Made by a program: the position numbers and the translations under genes. Shown one piece after another: positions 50,670-58,149 of a stretch of DNA of 64,000 bases (position 1 is the first letter of the stretch; each line of letters opens with the position of its first letter). Below the pieces are notes generated by a model, which was not told the DNA's origin, searched no databases, and worked only from the letters and a program-made list of their open reading frames with translations. Source of the DNA: Paracoccus sp. N5 (GTDB taxonomy: Bacteria > Pseudomonadota > Alphaproteobacteria > Rhodobacterales > Rhodobacteraceae); NCBI RefSeq assembly GCF_000371965.1, contig NZ_AQUO01000001.1, positions 2,811,290 through 2,875,289 on the forward strand. Reading direction: 5' to 3'.

Positions 50670-50921
50670 ATGGAGCTTCTGGTCGGCGCACGCCGCATCA
50701 CGCCCGAGCGGGTGCTGGCGATCCCGGGCGGCATCGAGGCCGAGCTGCGCGGCGAGGCGGTTCTGCGGCTGCTGGACGCGACCTTTCACGGCACCGGCTC
50801 GATCGAGATCCTGGGCGGGGCGTTGAATCGCCGCCCGGTGGATGTCGCCGGCATCGAGATGCGCGGCGCGAGCACGCTGGTCACGCTGCTTTGCGCGGGC
50901 GAGGCGGCACAGCTGAACTGA
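50670..50921 (+). CDS. Small conserved protein downstream of nrdJ, function unknown
   Basis: 83 aa from the ATG at 50670, which has GGAGG five bases upstream; an in-frame ATG at 50658 overlapping the nrdJ stop is possible. Mostly beta-prone sequence (MELLVGARRITPERVLAIPG; GSIEILGGALNRRPVDVAGIEM quoted in part) with no Cys, no membrane helix and no motif I recognise. Tight coupling to nrdJ and a shared terminator at 50937-50977 suggest a link with dNTP synthesis, but this is positional inference only. Confidence 0.7.
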   Translation: MELLVGARRITPERVLAIPGGIEAELRGEAVLRLLDATFHGTGSIEILGGALNRRPVDVAGIEMRGASTLVTLLCAGEAAQLN

Positions 50922-50936
50922 AACCGTCAGGGCGAG

Positions 50937-50977
50937 GGTTCCGTGGCCCGGGCATCTCCCGGCAACGGAACCTTTTT
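50937..50977 (+). terminator. Rho-independent terminator
   Basis: Stem GGTTCCGT (50937-50944) with ACGGAACC (50965-50972), 20-base loop region that itself can pair (CCCGGG...CCCGG), followed by five T. Ends the nrdJ transcript. Confidence 0.85.
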
Positions 50978-51135
50978 GCCGTGGCGGCTTGATCCCGGGC
51001 ATTGCCTGCAAGTCACGATCAGTTCATTCTTTGCGAGCGTGGTTCATTTGCAACGGGACCGAAAATCCCCTTGAACATGAGCAGATTGCCACGGGCCCGG
51101 TTCGCGCGGCCCCGGCATGGAAGGAGACCATCCAG

Positions 51136-52674
51136 ATGAACAGACCCTCTTTTCGTCCTCTTCTGACCGCCTCGGGGCTGGCGCTGCTGCTGGCACTGTC
51201 GCCGGCGCTGGCCCAGGCGCCCGCCGCCCAGTCGCCGCAGGCCGCCGCCAATGACAACCAGCCGCTTGCCGCCCCCGAAAGCAAGGCGCGCAAGGAAAAC
51301 GTCATGCCGGAGAGCTTTGCCGACCTGGTCGAGCAGGTCAGCCCGGCGGTGGTGAACATCACCACGACCTCGACCGTCTCGACGCCGCTGGTGCGCGGTC
51401 CGCAATTGCCCGAGGGCAGCCCGTTCAGCGACCTGTTCCGCGAATTCGGCTTTCCCGGCTTCCCGCAGGGCGAGGACGGCAACCCGTTCGGCGGCGGGCC
51501 GATGGAGCAGCAACGCTCGAACGCGCTCGGCTCGGGCTTCGTGGTCTCGCCCGAGGGGCTGATCGTCACCAACAACCACGTGATCGAAGGCGCCGACGAG
51601 ATCGAGGTCGAGTTCTTCTCGGGCAAGACGCTGCCGGCCAAGGTGGTGGGCCGCGACGACAAGACCGACATCGCCGTGCTGAAGGTCGAAAGCGACGAGC
51701 CCTTGCCCTTCGTCAAGTTCGGCGACAGCGACAAGGGCCGCGTGGGCGACTGGGTGCTGGCGCTCGGCAACCCGCTGGGGCAGGGCTTCTCGGCCTCGAC
51801 CGGGATCATCTCGGCCCGCAACCGCGCGCTGTCGGGCAGCTATGACGATTTCATCCAGACCGACGCGGCGATCAACCGCGGCAATTCGGGCGGGCCCTTG
51901 TTCAACATGGACGGCGAGGTGATCGGGGTGAACACCGCGATCCTGTCTCCGAACGGCGGCTCGATCGGCATCGGCTTCTCGATGGCCTCGAACGTGGTCT
52001 CGAAGGTGGTCGAGCAGCTCGAGGAATTTGGCGAGACCCGGCGCGGCTGGCTGGGGGTGAAGATCCAGCCGGTGACGCAGGACATCGCCGATTCGCTGGG
52101 CCTGGCCGAAGCGAGCGGCGCCATGGTCACGGACGTGCCCTCGGGGCCTGCCGCCGATGCCGGGATGAAGTCGGGCGACGTGATCACCAGCTTCGCCGGG
52201 GGCGAGGTCAAGGATCCGCGCGACCTGGTGCGCCGGGTGGCCGATGCGCCGGTGGGCAAGGCGGTGGAGGTGACCGTGCAGCGCGACGGCAAGCCGGTCG
52301 AGCTGAAGGTGACGCTGGGCCGGCGCGAGCTGGCCGAGGGTTCGGGTTCGGGCAAGGTGGACAGTGCCAGCGAGACGGCCAGCGACCTGATGGGCATGAC
52401 GCTGGCGCCGCTGACGCCCGAGATCGCGGCCGAACTGGGCGTGTCGCGCGACATGCAGGGGCTGGTGGTGCAATCGGTCGACCCGACCGGCGCCGCCGCC
52501 GACAAGGGCCTGACCGCCGGCGACGTCATCACCGAGGCCGGCCAGCAGCCGGTGACCACGCTGGCCGACCTCGAGGGACGAGTGAAGGAGGCGCGCGAGG
52601 CCGGTCGCAAGTCGATCCTGGTCATGGTGCGCCGCGCCGGCGAGCCGCGCTTCGTCGCCCTGCCGGTCGAGTAA
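51136..52674 (+). CDS. degP: Periplasmic serine endoprotease, Do/DegP family
   Basis: 512 aa. Signal peptide to about residue 27 (ALAQ), then a trypsin-like protease domain with triad H148 (IVTNNHVIEG), D178 (DDKTDIAVLKV) and S251 (INRGNSGGPLFN), and two PDZ domains (about 290-375 and 400-510). It degrades or chaperones misfolded envelope proteins. ATG 51136 is preceded by AAGGAGA. Monocistronic between two terminators. It could also be a MucD/DegQ-type paralogue; two PDZ domains and the long N-terminal linker are consistent with either. Confidence 0.94.
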   Translation: MNRPSFRPLLTASGLALLLALSPALAQAPAAQSPQAAANDNQPLAAPESKARKENVMPESFADLVEQVSPAVVNITTTSTVSTPLVRGPQLPEGSPFSDLFREFGFPGFPQGEDGNPFGGGPMEQQRSNALGSGFVVSPEGLIVTNNHVIEGADEIEVEFFSGKTLPAKVVGRDDKTDIAVLKVESDEPLPFVKFGDSDKGRVGDWVLALGNPLGQGFSASTGIISARNRALSGSYDDFIQTDAAINRGNSGGPLFNMDGEVIGVNTAILSPNGGSIGIGFSMASNVVSKVVEQLEEFGETRRGWLGVKIQPVTQDIADSLGLAEASGAMVTDVPSGPAADAGMKSGDVITSFAGGEVKDPRDLVRRVADAPVGKAVEVTVQRDGKPVELKVTLGRRELAEGSGSGKVDSASETASDLMGMTLAPLTPEIAAELGVSRDMQGLVVQSVDPTGAAADKGLTAGDVITEAGQQPVTTLADLEGRVKEAREAGRKSILVMVRRAGEPRFVALPVE

Positions 52675-52693
52675 GCCGGGGCGTATTTTCAGG

Positions 52694-52718
52694 GGGGCGC
52701 CTTGGCGGGCGCCCCTTT
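52694..52718 (+). terminator. Probable Rho-independent terminator
   Basis: Stem GGGGCGCC (52694-52701) with GGCGCCCC (52708-52715), followed by only three T. Lies about 20 bases after the degP-like gene. Confidence 0.7.
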
Positions 52719-52757
52719 GCCATGCCGGCCGCCGGAGGTGGTGGCGCGGAGAGCCGT

Positions 52758-52780
52758 GGGTATTTGTGAAACGGTGAAGG
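52758..52780 (+). repeat. Dispersed GGGTATTTG repeat, copy F
   Basis: GGGTATTTGTGAAACGGTGA then AGG, followed by a GTCGCGCGGGCGC run. Matches copy C at 22108 in the core, the AACGGTGAA segment and the trailing GC-rich run. Confidence 0.7.
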
Positions 52781-52853
52781 CCAGGCTGTCGCGCGGGCGC
52801 GGGCCATGAAAAAGGGCCAGGTTTCCCCGGCCCGATTTCCCATGCGGGGCGCC

Positions 52854-53624
52854 TTACTGCTGGGGCGCCTCGGCCGGGGTAGCGGCGGGCGCGGCAGCCG
52901 GGGCCGGTGCCGCCGGGGCCGGGGTGGCCGGCGCGGCGGCCAGGTCCTTGTTCGCCTCGACCAATGCGGTCATGCCGGCGGTGAAGCCTTTCAGCGACAG
53001 GTCCAGCTTGACCATCTGCTCTTTCGGGGCGCCGAAGGGCAGGACCGAAACGGTCGCCTTGTTGCCCTTTTTCAGCGGGGCGAGCTCGGCATCGGCCAGG
53101 CCGATGCGCGAGATGCAGCCGACCTGCGCGCAGAGCATGAACGGATAGCGGCCTTCCTTGGCGGCGTCGACTTGCAGGCCCAGGCCGGCCTGCAGGTCGG
53201 TTTCCAGCGGCGCGACGAAGGTGACGACGGCCTGCACATTGCCGGTCATCGGGATCACCGAGGCCTCGGCCACCGGCGAATCGTTCTTGTCCTTGAGCAA
53301 CTGGTAAAGCTCGCAGGGATCCTTGCCGGTCTCGGTCTTCATGCAGCGCAGGGTCCAGTCGCCATGCGTCGACTTGGCATAGGGCTGGCCGACCTTGGGC
53401 GCGCCATCGGCAGCGGGGGCTTCGGCTGCGGGGGCCTCGGTTGCAGGCGCGGCGGCGGGGGCCGGCGTGGTGGCGGCGGGCGTTTCGCTGGCAGGGGCTT
53501 CGCTGGCGGGGGCCTCGGCGGCAGGCTGGGCCGGGGTGGCCGCTTCCTGCGCCATCACGCTGGCGGCGCTGCCGGTCAGGGTGAAGAGGGCGGCGATCAA
53601 TGCCGCGGACGTCCTATTTGCCAT
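52854..53624 (-). CDS. Invasion-associated locus B (IalB)-like exported protein
   Basis: 256 aa. Signal peptide ending near SAASVMAQ (residue 26), a 60-residue Ala/Pro/Glu-rich linker, then an IalB-like domain (about 85-220) with four Cys arranged as two pairs (LRCMKTETGKDPCELY; FMLCAQVGCISRIG), probably disulfides. A second Ala/Pro-rich tail closes the protein. IalB homologues in non-pathogens are periplasmic proteins of unknown role; 'invasion' reflects only the Bartonella name. ATG 53624 has AAAGGAAAG upstream. The low-complexity linkers suggest spanning or cell-wall contact. Confidence 0.86.
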   Translation of the reverse strand: MANRTSAALIAALFTLTGSAASVMAQEAATPAQPAAEAPASEAPASETPAATTPAPAAAPATEAPAAEAPAADGAPKVGQPYAKSTHGDWTLRCMKTETGKDPCELYQLLKDKNDSPVAEASVIPMTGNVQAVVTFVAPLETDLQAGLGLQVDAAKEGRYPFMLCAQVGCISRIGLADAELAPLKKGNKATVSVLPFGAPKEQMVKLDLSLKGFTAGMTALVEANKDLAAAPATPAPAAPAPAAAPAATPAEAPQQ

Positions 53625-54095
53625 GGTGCTTTCCTTTGGTCCATGCATCGGCCCTGCTCCTAACATGCGCGCCGCGCCTTGTCAGGGCGGATCGCATCGC
53701 GGGGCGTCACCTTTGCGTGCCAATGGGATATGGGCGAAAACCTGCTGCATCGGCCTTGCCGAAGGCGAGGGATCCGAAGCGTAAGACAGCCGCCCCGGAT
53801 CCCCAGCTTACCTTCCCTGCCGGACTGGCCGGTCATCATTGCCCGGAAAGCTAGAGCCGGAACGAGGGTCCGTCAACTATCCTATTCGACAGATTGTTAC
53901 ATTGTGATGACCGCGATGTGATCGGCACGGACGATGCAAAAAAAAGCCGCGCCAGAGGCGCGGCAGTCCAACAGGGAGGAAAGCCGGCCCGCCGCCGATG
54001 CGATGGCCCGACAGGAACAGACTGGCACAAAACCGTTACGGTTGTATTGTTCTTTCGTCGCAACCCGCGTTTTTTTGCCGATCCGAGGAGAAAAC
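53625..54095. other. Long intergenic region before the HerA-like gene
   Basis: About 470 bases without a credible gene. The right half is relatively AT-rich and contains a minus-strand terminator (53938-53964), a palindrome AACCGTTACGGTT (54031-54043), and probable promoter sequence for the HerA-like gene. The left half upstream of ialB has no feature I can name. Confidence 0.55.
53938..54050 (-). ncRNA. Candidate small RNA with anti-Shine-Dalgarno motif (minus strand)
   Basis: A strong minus-strand terminator, stem GCCGCGCC/GGCGCGGC with loop TCT followed by eight T (plus-strand 53938-53964), stands in an intergenic region with no minus-strand gene upstream to terminate. Directly before the stem the minus strand reads TTTCCTCCCTGTTGG, i.e. 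a C/U-rich CCUCCC stretch complementary to ribosome-binding sites, the hallmark of several alphaproteobacterial regulatory RNAs. The 5' end is unknown (about 54050 is a guess); no convincing promoter was found. Confidence 0.45.
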
Positions 54096-55673
54096 ATGAC
54101 AGAAATCGTCGATCTGGCCGCGGGAACGGTCTTTCTGGGCGGCGGCGGCGCCGATCATGCCCAGCCGCAGAACCTGCTGCTGAAATACGCCAACCGGCAC
54201 GGGCTGATCGCCGGCGCGACCGGGACCGGCAAGACGGTGACGCTGCAGGTGCTGGCCGAATCGTTCTCCAAGGCGGGCGTGCCGGTGTTCATGGCCGATG
54301 TGAAGGGCGACCTGGCCGGCATCGCGAAGCCCGGCGACCCGGCCGGCAAGCTGAACGAGCCCTTCCAGACGCGGGCGGCGCAGATCGGCATGACGCTGGA
54401 ATACGAGGGTTTTCCGGTCACCTTCTGGGATATTTGGGGCGGACGAGGCCATCCGGTCCGCACCACGCCGGCCGAGATGGGGCCGCTGCTGCTGTCGCGG
54501 CTGATGGGCCTGACCGATGCGCAGGAGGGGGTGCTGAACATCGCCTTCCGCGTCGCCGACGAAGAGGGGCTGGCGCTTCTGGACATGAAGGACCTGCAGG
54601 CCATGCTGGTCTGGGTCGGGCAGAACGCCAAGGAGCTGTCGCTGAAATACGGCAATGTCTCGACCGCCTCGGTCGGCGCCATCCAGCGCGCGCTGCTGGT
54701 GCTGGAGGGCGAGGGCGGCGACCGGCTCTTCGGCGAGCCGGCCCTGGAGCTTTCCGACATCATGCGGCTGGATGCCTCGGGCAAGGGGATGATCAACATC
54801 CTGTCGGCCGAGCGGCTGATGAACGCGCCGCGGCTTTACGCCACCTTCCTTCTATGGCTGATGAGCGAGCTTTTCGAACAGTTGCCCGAGGTCGGCGACC
54901 CGGAAAAGCCGCGCGTCGCCTTCTTCTTCGACGAGGCGCATCTTCTGTTCGACGATGCCCCGCCGGCGCTGGTCGACAAGATCGAGCAGGTGGCGCGGCT
55001 GATCCGGTCCAAGGGCGTCAGCCTGTGGTTCATCAGCCAGAACCCGGCCGACCTGCCGGAATCGGTGCTGGGGCAGCTGGGCAACCGCGTCCAGCACGCG
55101 CTGCGCGCCTTTACCGCCAAGGACCAGAAGGCGCTGAAGCTTGCCGCGCAGAACTATCGCGCCAATCCCGATTTCGACATCGCCGAGGCGATCCAGGCCG
55201 TCGGCACCGGCGAGGCCGTGACCTCGCTTCTGGAAGCCAAGGGCGTGCCGGGCGTGGCGCAGCGCACGCTGATCCGCCCGCCGCTGTCGCAGCTTGGCCC
55301 GATTGCCGATGCCGAGCGTGCGGCGCTGAACGCGGCATGCCCGATGGCGCTGAAATATGGCAAGGCGCTGGACCGCGAATCGGCGGCCGAGATCCTGGCC
55401 GGCCGCGCCGAGCAGGCGGCGGCGCAGGCCGCGCGGCCCGAGGCCCGGGGCGACGACGATCTGTGGACGATGGAAAAGCCGCACAGCCGCGGCCGGCGCT
55501 ATGATCCCCGGATCCAGATCCCCGACGAGGCGCCGGCGAAACGCAGCGGCCGCGCCTCGACCAGCGATTCCATCGCCACGACATTCGGCAAGAGCCTGGC
55601 GCGGCAGCTGGGGACCAAGACCGGCCAGGCGCTGGTGCGCGGCGTGCTGGGTTCGCTGTTCAGAGGCAGGTAG
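54096..55673 (+). CDS. HerA/DUF853-type ATPase (YjgR-like)
   Basis: 525 aa. FtsK/HerA-class P-loop ATPase: Walker A GATGTGKTVTLQVLAES (about residues 42-51), Walker B RVAFFFDEAHLLFDDAP, and the sensor-like LWFISQNPADLPESVLGQLG. DUF853 proteins (E. coli YjgR) are of unknown function; the fold suggests a DNA- or nucleic-acid-pumping hexamer. A basic, poorly conserved C-terminal tail (RGRRYDPRIQIPDEAPAKRS) follows. ATG 54096 has GAGGAG upstream. No nuclease partner (NurA-like, SIR2 or similar) is adjacent, which argues against a HerA defence module. Confidence 0.9.
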   Translation: MTEIVDLAAGTVFLGGGGADHAQPQNLLLKYANRHGLIAGATGTGKTVTLQVLAESFSKAGVPVFMADVKGDLAGIAKPGDPAGKLNEPFQTRAAQIGMTLEYEGFPVTFWDIWGGRGHPVRTTPAEMGPLLLSRLMGLTDAQEGVLNIAFRVADEEGLALLDMKDLQAMLVWVGQNAKELSLKYGNVSTASVGAIQRALLVLEGEGGDRLFGEPALELSDIMRLDASGKGMINILSAERLMNAPRLYATFLLWLMSELFEQLPEVGDPEKPRVAFFFDEAHLLFDDAPPALVDKIEQVARLIRSKGVSLWFISQNPADLPESVLGQLGNRVQHALRAFTAKDQKALKLAAQNYRANPDFDIAEAIQAVGTGEAVTSLLEAKGVPGVAQRTLIRPPLSQLGPIADAERAALNAACPMALKYGKALDRESAAEILAGRAEQAAAQAARPEARGDDDLWTMEKPHSRGRRYDPRIQIPDEAPAKRSGRASTSDSIATTFGKSLARQLGTKTGQALVRGVLGSLFRGR

Positions 55674-55986
55674 CCGGCAGCGGGCGCGGCGCGGCCTCGG
55701 CCGTCTCGGCCAGGATGGCGATCAGCAGCATGATATGGCGGTGCACGTCGTAATCGGCGCGGCCCTCGCGGCGGATAGTGTCGAGTTGTTCTTCCTCGGC
55801 CCGCAGCCGGGCCAGGGCGGCGCCGGCCAGCGGCGTCTCGTCGCATTTCAGCAGCCGGCGCAGGTCGCGCCGCCGGTTCCAGCCCGCCAGCCCCGCCCGC
55901 GCGGCCCGCACCAAGAGCCGCGGCCGGCGCATCTGCGGCTGGCCCAGCCGGGGCTGGAAGGCGATCACATTGCTCATCATCGTCAT
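55660..55986 (-). CDS. DUF6477 family protein
   Basis: 108 aa. Basic N-terminal half (RRPRLLVRAARAGLAGWNRRRDLRRLL) and helical acidic C-terminal half (ALARLRAEEEQLDTIRREG; VHRHIMLLIAILAETAEA). Small protein restricted to Rhodobacterales, no known function. ATG 55986 follows GGAGAAAG. The 3' end overlaps the HerA-like gene by 14 bases. Divergent from the DUF6456 gene; the two usually sit together. Family name is from memory. Confidence 0.75.
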   Translation of the reverse strand: MTMMSNVIAFQPRLGQPQMRRPRLLVRAARAGLAGWNRRRDLRRLLKCDETPLAGAALARLRAEEEQLDTIRREGRADYDVHRHIMLLIAILAETAEAAPRPLPATCL

Positions 55987-56207
55987 GGCGCTTTCTCCGT
56001 TTCCGAGTGGAACCGGGGAAAATTTGCACAACCGATGCTTGTGTTGCGTCCCGTTGCCGTGCTGCGCGCGGCGCGGCAAGGAATCTTTAGGAATTCTTAG
56101 CAAATATTGCCCCATCTCGGCCTGATCCTGTCTTTGGTGAGGCGGGAGGTGACACAACCCATGGGCGAGCGTCTGGCCGCTCGTCTGCAGGAAGCGAAGG
56201 AATGACC

Positions 56208-57383
56208 ATGACGATTTTGACGGGAGACTTTGCCCCGGAAGCCCCGATCGCCGCCCTGCCTGCCGGCTTCGGGGTCTCGGCCTGCGAAGGGCCCGATGCG
56301 GGGGCGGACTCCCAGACCCGGGACGGTGACCTGAAACTGTATCTGCGCCATGTCGAGGGCGGCGAGACCATCCGCTCGCTGGCGCGCGAGGCGGGTTGCC
56401 ATGCCTCGACGATCCTGCGCCGCATCCGCCGCTTCGAGGCGCGCCGCGACGATCCGCTGGTCGACCAGGCGGTCGAGCGCGCCGCGGATCGCGACCGCGG
56501 CGCCGCGCCGGTGGCGCCGGGCCGCACCGGCATGCGCCAGATCGCCCGCATCCTGCGCCGGCTGGCCGAGCCCGGTGCGCAGATGGTGGTGGCCGACGGC
56601 ATGGACAAGGCCATCGTCGTGCGCGACGACATCCGCACCGCGATCCTCGACCGCGAGTTGGCCGAGCATATGGCGATCCGCGCCTGGGTGCAGCTGCTGG
56701 GACAGGGCCGGGTCAGCCGCTATGCGATCTCGGGCCAGGGCCGCGAGGCGCTGCGCGCGATGCTGGCGGCGCGGCGCGGCAATGCCATGCCGCAGGGCGC
56801 CGATTTCAGCCTGGCCGCGCCGGTCGCGCCCGAGCTGGCGGGCTGCGCCGAAGAGGCCGCCGCCTTCAGCCATGCCGACCAGCATCGCCAGTGGGAAGAG
56901 CGCGAGATCACCGATCCCGAGGACGGCCGCCGCCGCCGCACCCGGATCAATATCGCGGAAAGCCCGCTTCTGATGCTGGCGCGGCGGCGCGAACCGGACG
57001 GCCGGCCGTTCCTTGCCCCCGACCTGGTCGCCGCCGGCGAGCGTCTGCGCGAGGATTTCGAACTGGCGCAGATGGGGCCGCGCGTCACGCAGAACTGGGA
57101 CCGCTTCCTGACTTCGGGCGTCGATGTCTCGCGGGTTTCGGCCGGGATGGGCGGCGGTTCCGAAGGGGCGCGCAACCGCGTTGCCGCCGCGCTGCGCGAG
57201 TTGGGGCCGGGCATGGGCGATATGTGCCTGCGGGTCTGCTGCTTCCTCGAAGGGGTCGAGATGACCGAACGCCGGCTGGGCTGGTCGGCGCGCTCGGGCA
57301 AGATCGTGCTGCGCCTGGCACTGATGCGGCTGGAACGCCACTACCGCGAAACCTATGGCTCGGGCGCGCCGCTGATCGGCTGA
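56208..57383 (+). CDS. DUF6456 domain protein with helix-turn-helix
   Basis: 391 aa. An N-terminal HTH (LKLYLRHVEGGETIRSLAREAGCHASTILRRIRR region, residues ~42-75: ETIRSLAREAGCHASTIL) is followed by a winged-helix-like middle (WVQLLGQGRVSRYAISGQGREALRAML) and a C-terminal DUF6456 domain (about 255-391; ESPLLMLARRREPDGRPFL, SGVDVSRVSAGMGGG, GMGDMCLRVCCFLEGVE, RSGKIVLRLALMRL). Probably a transcriptional regulator or DNA-binding protein of Rhodobacterales; targets unknown. ATG 56208 chosen over 56202 because AAGGA ends six bases before it. Confidence 0.8.
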   Translation: MTILTGDFAPEAPIAALPAGFGVSACEGPDAGADSQTRDGDLKLYLRHVEGGETIRSLAREAGCHASTILRRIRRFEARRDDPLVDQAVERAADRDRGAAPVAPGRTGMRQIARILRRLAEPGAQMVVADGMDKAIVVRDDIRTAILDRELAEHMAIRAWVQLLGQGRVSRYAISGQGREALRAMLAARRGNAMPQGADFSLAAPVAPELAGCAEEAAAFSHADQHRQWEEREITDPEDGRRRRTRINIAESPLLMLARRREPDGRPFLAPDLVAAGERLREDFELAQMGPRVTQNWDRFLTSGVDVSRVSAGMGGGSEGARNRVAAALRELGPGMGDMCLRVCCFLEGVEMTERRLGWSARSGKIVLRLALMRLERHYRETYGSGAPLIG

Positions 57384-57414
57384 GCCTGTCCCGGCCCCAT
57401 GATCCGGCCATGAA

Positions 57415-57439
57415 AAAGGGCGCCCCGGTGGCGCCCTTT
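57415..57439. terminator. Bidirectional terminator
   Basis: AAAGGGCGCC (57415-57424) pairs with GGCGCCCTTT (57430-57439), loop CCGGT, between the convergent DUF6456 and peroxiredoxin genes. T-runs are short (three to five) on both strands. Confidence 0.75.
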
Positions 57440-57459
57440 CGTGTGTCCGCAGGATCGGA

Positions 57460-58008
57460 TCAGGCGGCGGCCTGCGCCGGGTTGGCGCGCAGCCATTCCA
57501 GCACCGATTCGGGCGAGCTGGCGCCATAGGGATCCTCGGGGCAGTCGTCGCAGCGGCCGGGCTCTTCGAACCAGGCCTCGATGCGGCCGTCGTTGACGAT
57601 GGCGGCATAGCGCCAGCTGCGGGCGCCGAAGCCCAGGTTGTCCTTGCGCACCAGCATGCCGACCTTGTCGGTGAACGCGCCCGAGCCGTCGGGGATGACC
57701 TTCACGTTTTCCAGGTTCTGGCCCTTGGCCCACTGGTTCATCACGAAGCTGTCGTTGACCGACATGCAATAGATCGCGTCGATGCCCAGGGTCGCCATTT
57801 CACCCGCCGCCTTTTCGAAGCCGGGCAGCTGGTAGGTCGAGCAGGTCGGCGTGAAGGCGCCGGGCAGCGAGAACAGCACCACGCGCTTGCCGGCGAAATA
57901 GTCGGCCGTTGTCATCGCCTGCCAGCGATAGGGGTTCGGGCCGCCCACGGATTCGTCGCGCACGCGGGTCTGGAAGGTCACGTCGGGAAGCAGATCGCCT
58001 TTTTTCAT
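57460..58008 (-). CDS. Peroxiredoxin, Prx5 type
   Basis: 182 aa. Reduces hydrogen and organic peroxides. The peroxidatic Cys lies in LPGAFTPTCSTYQLPG; family segments VNDSFVMNQWAKGQ and GMLVRKDNLGFGARSWRYA are intact. Near the C-terminus is an extra CxxC pair (GRCDDCPEDPYGASSPESV), not part of the minimal Prx5 fold, which could resolve the disulfide or bind metal. ATG 58008 follows AAAGGA. A glutaredoxin/glutathione-linked reductant is usual for this type in proteobacteria. Confidence 0.92.
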   Translation of the reverse strand: MKKGDLLPDVTFQTRVRDESVGGPNPYRWQAMTTADYFAGKRVVLFSLPGAFTPTCSTYQLPGFEKAAGEMATLGIDAIYCMSVNDSFVMNQWAKGQNLENVKVIPDGSGAFTDKVGMLVRKDNLGFGARSWRYAAIVNDGRIEAWFEEPGRCDDCPEDPYGASSPESVLEWLRANPAQAAA

Positions 58009-58149
58009 CTCTGGTCCTTTCAACATCCGCTCCTCCCTCAGGCCGATGCTGCGGCGCGGCATCGACGGGCTTTAGATGCACCCTGCAGGACCGTTGATCA
58101 AGGGGCGAAAAACCCTTAGTTATGCCGGAAATCAGCAAAGGATGCCGAT

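Noticed and set aside
47608..50691. Long minus-strand open frame opposite nrdJ
   Set aside because: Same mirror effect; nrdJ on the plus strand has all family motifs.
54096..55673. HerA-based antiphage system
   Set aside because: No adjacent nuclease, SIR2 or DUF4297 partner; matches the stand-alone DUF853/YjgR type.
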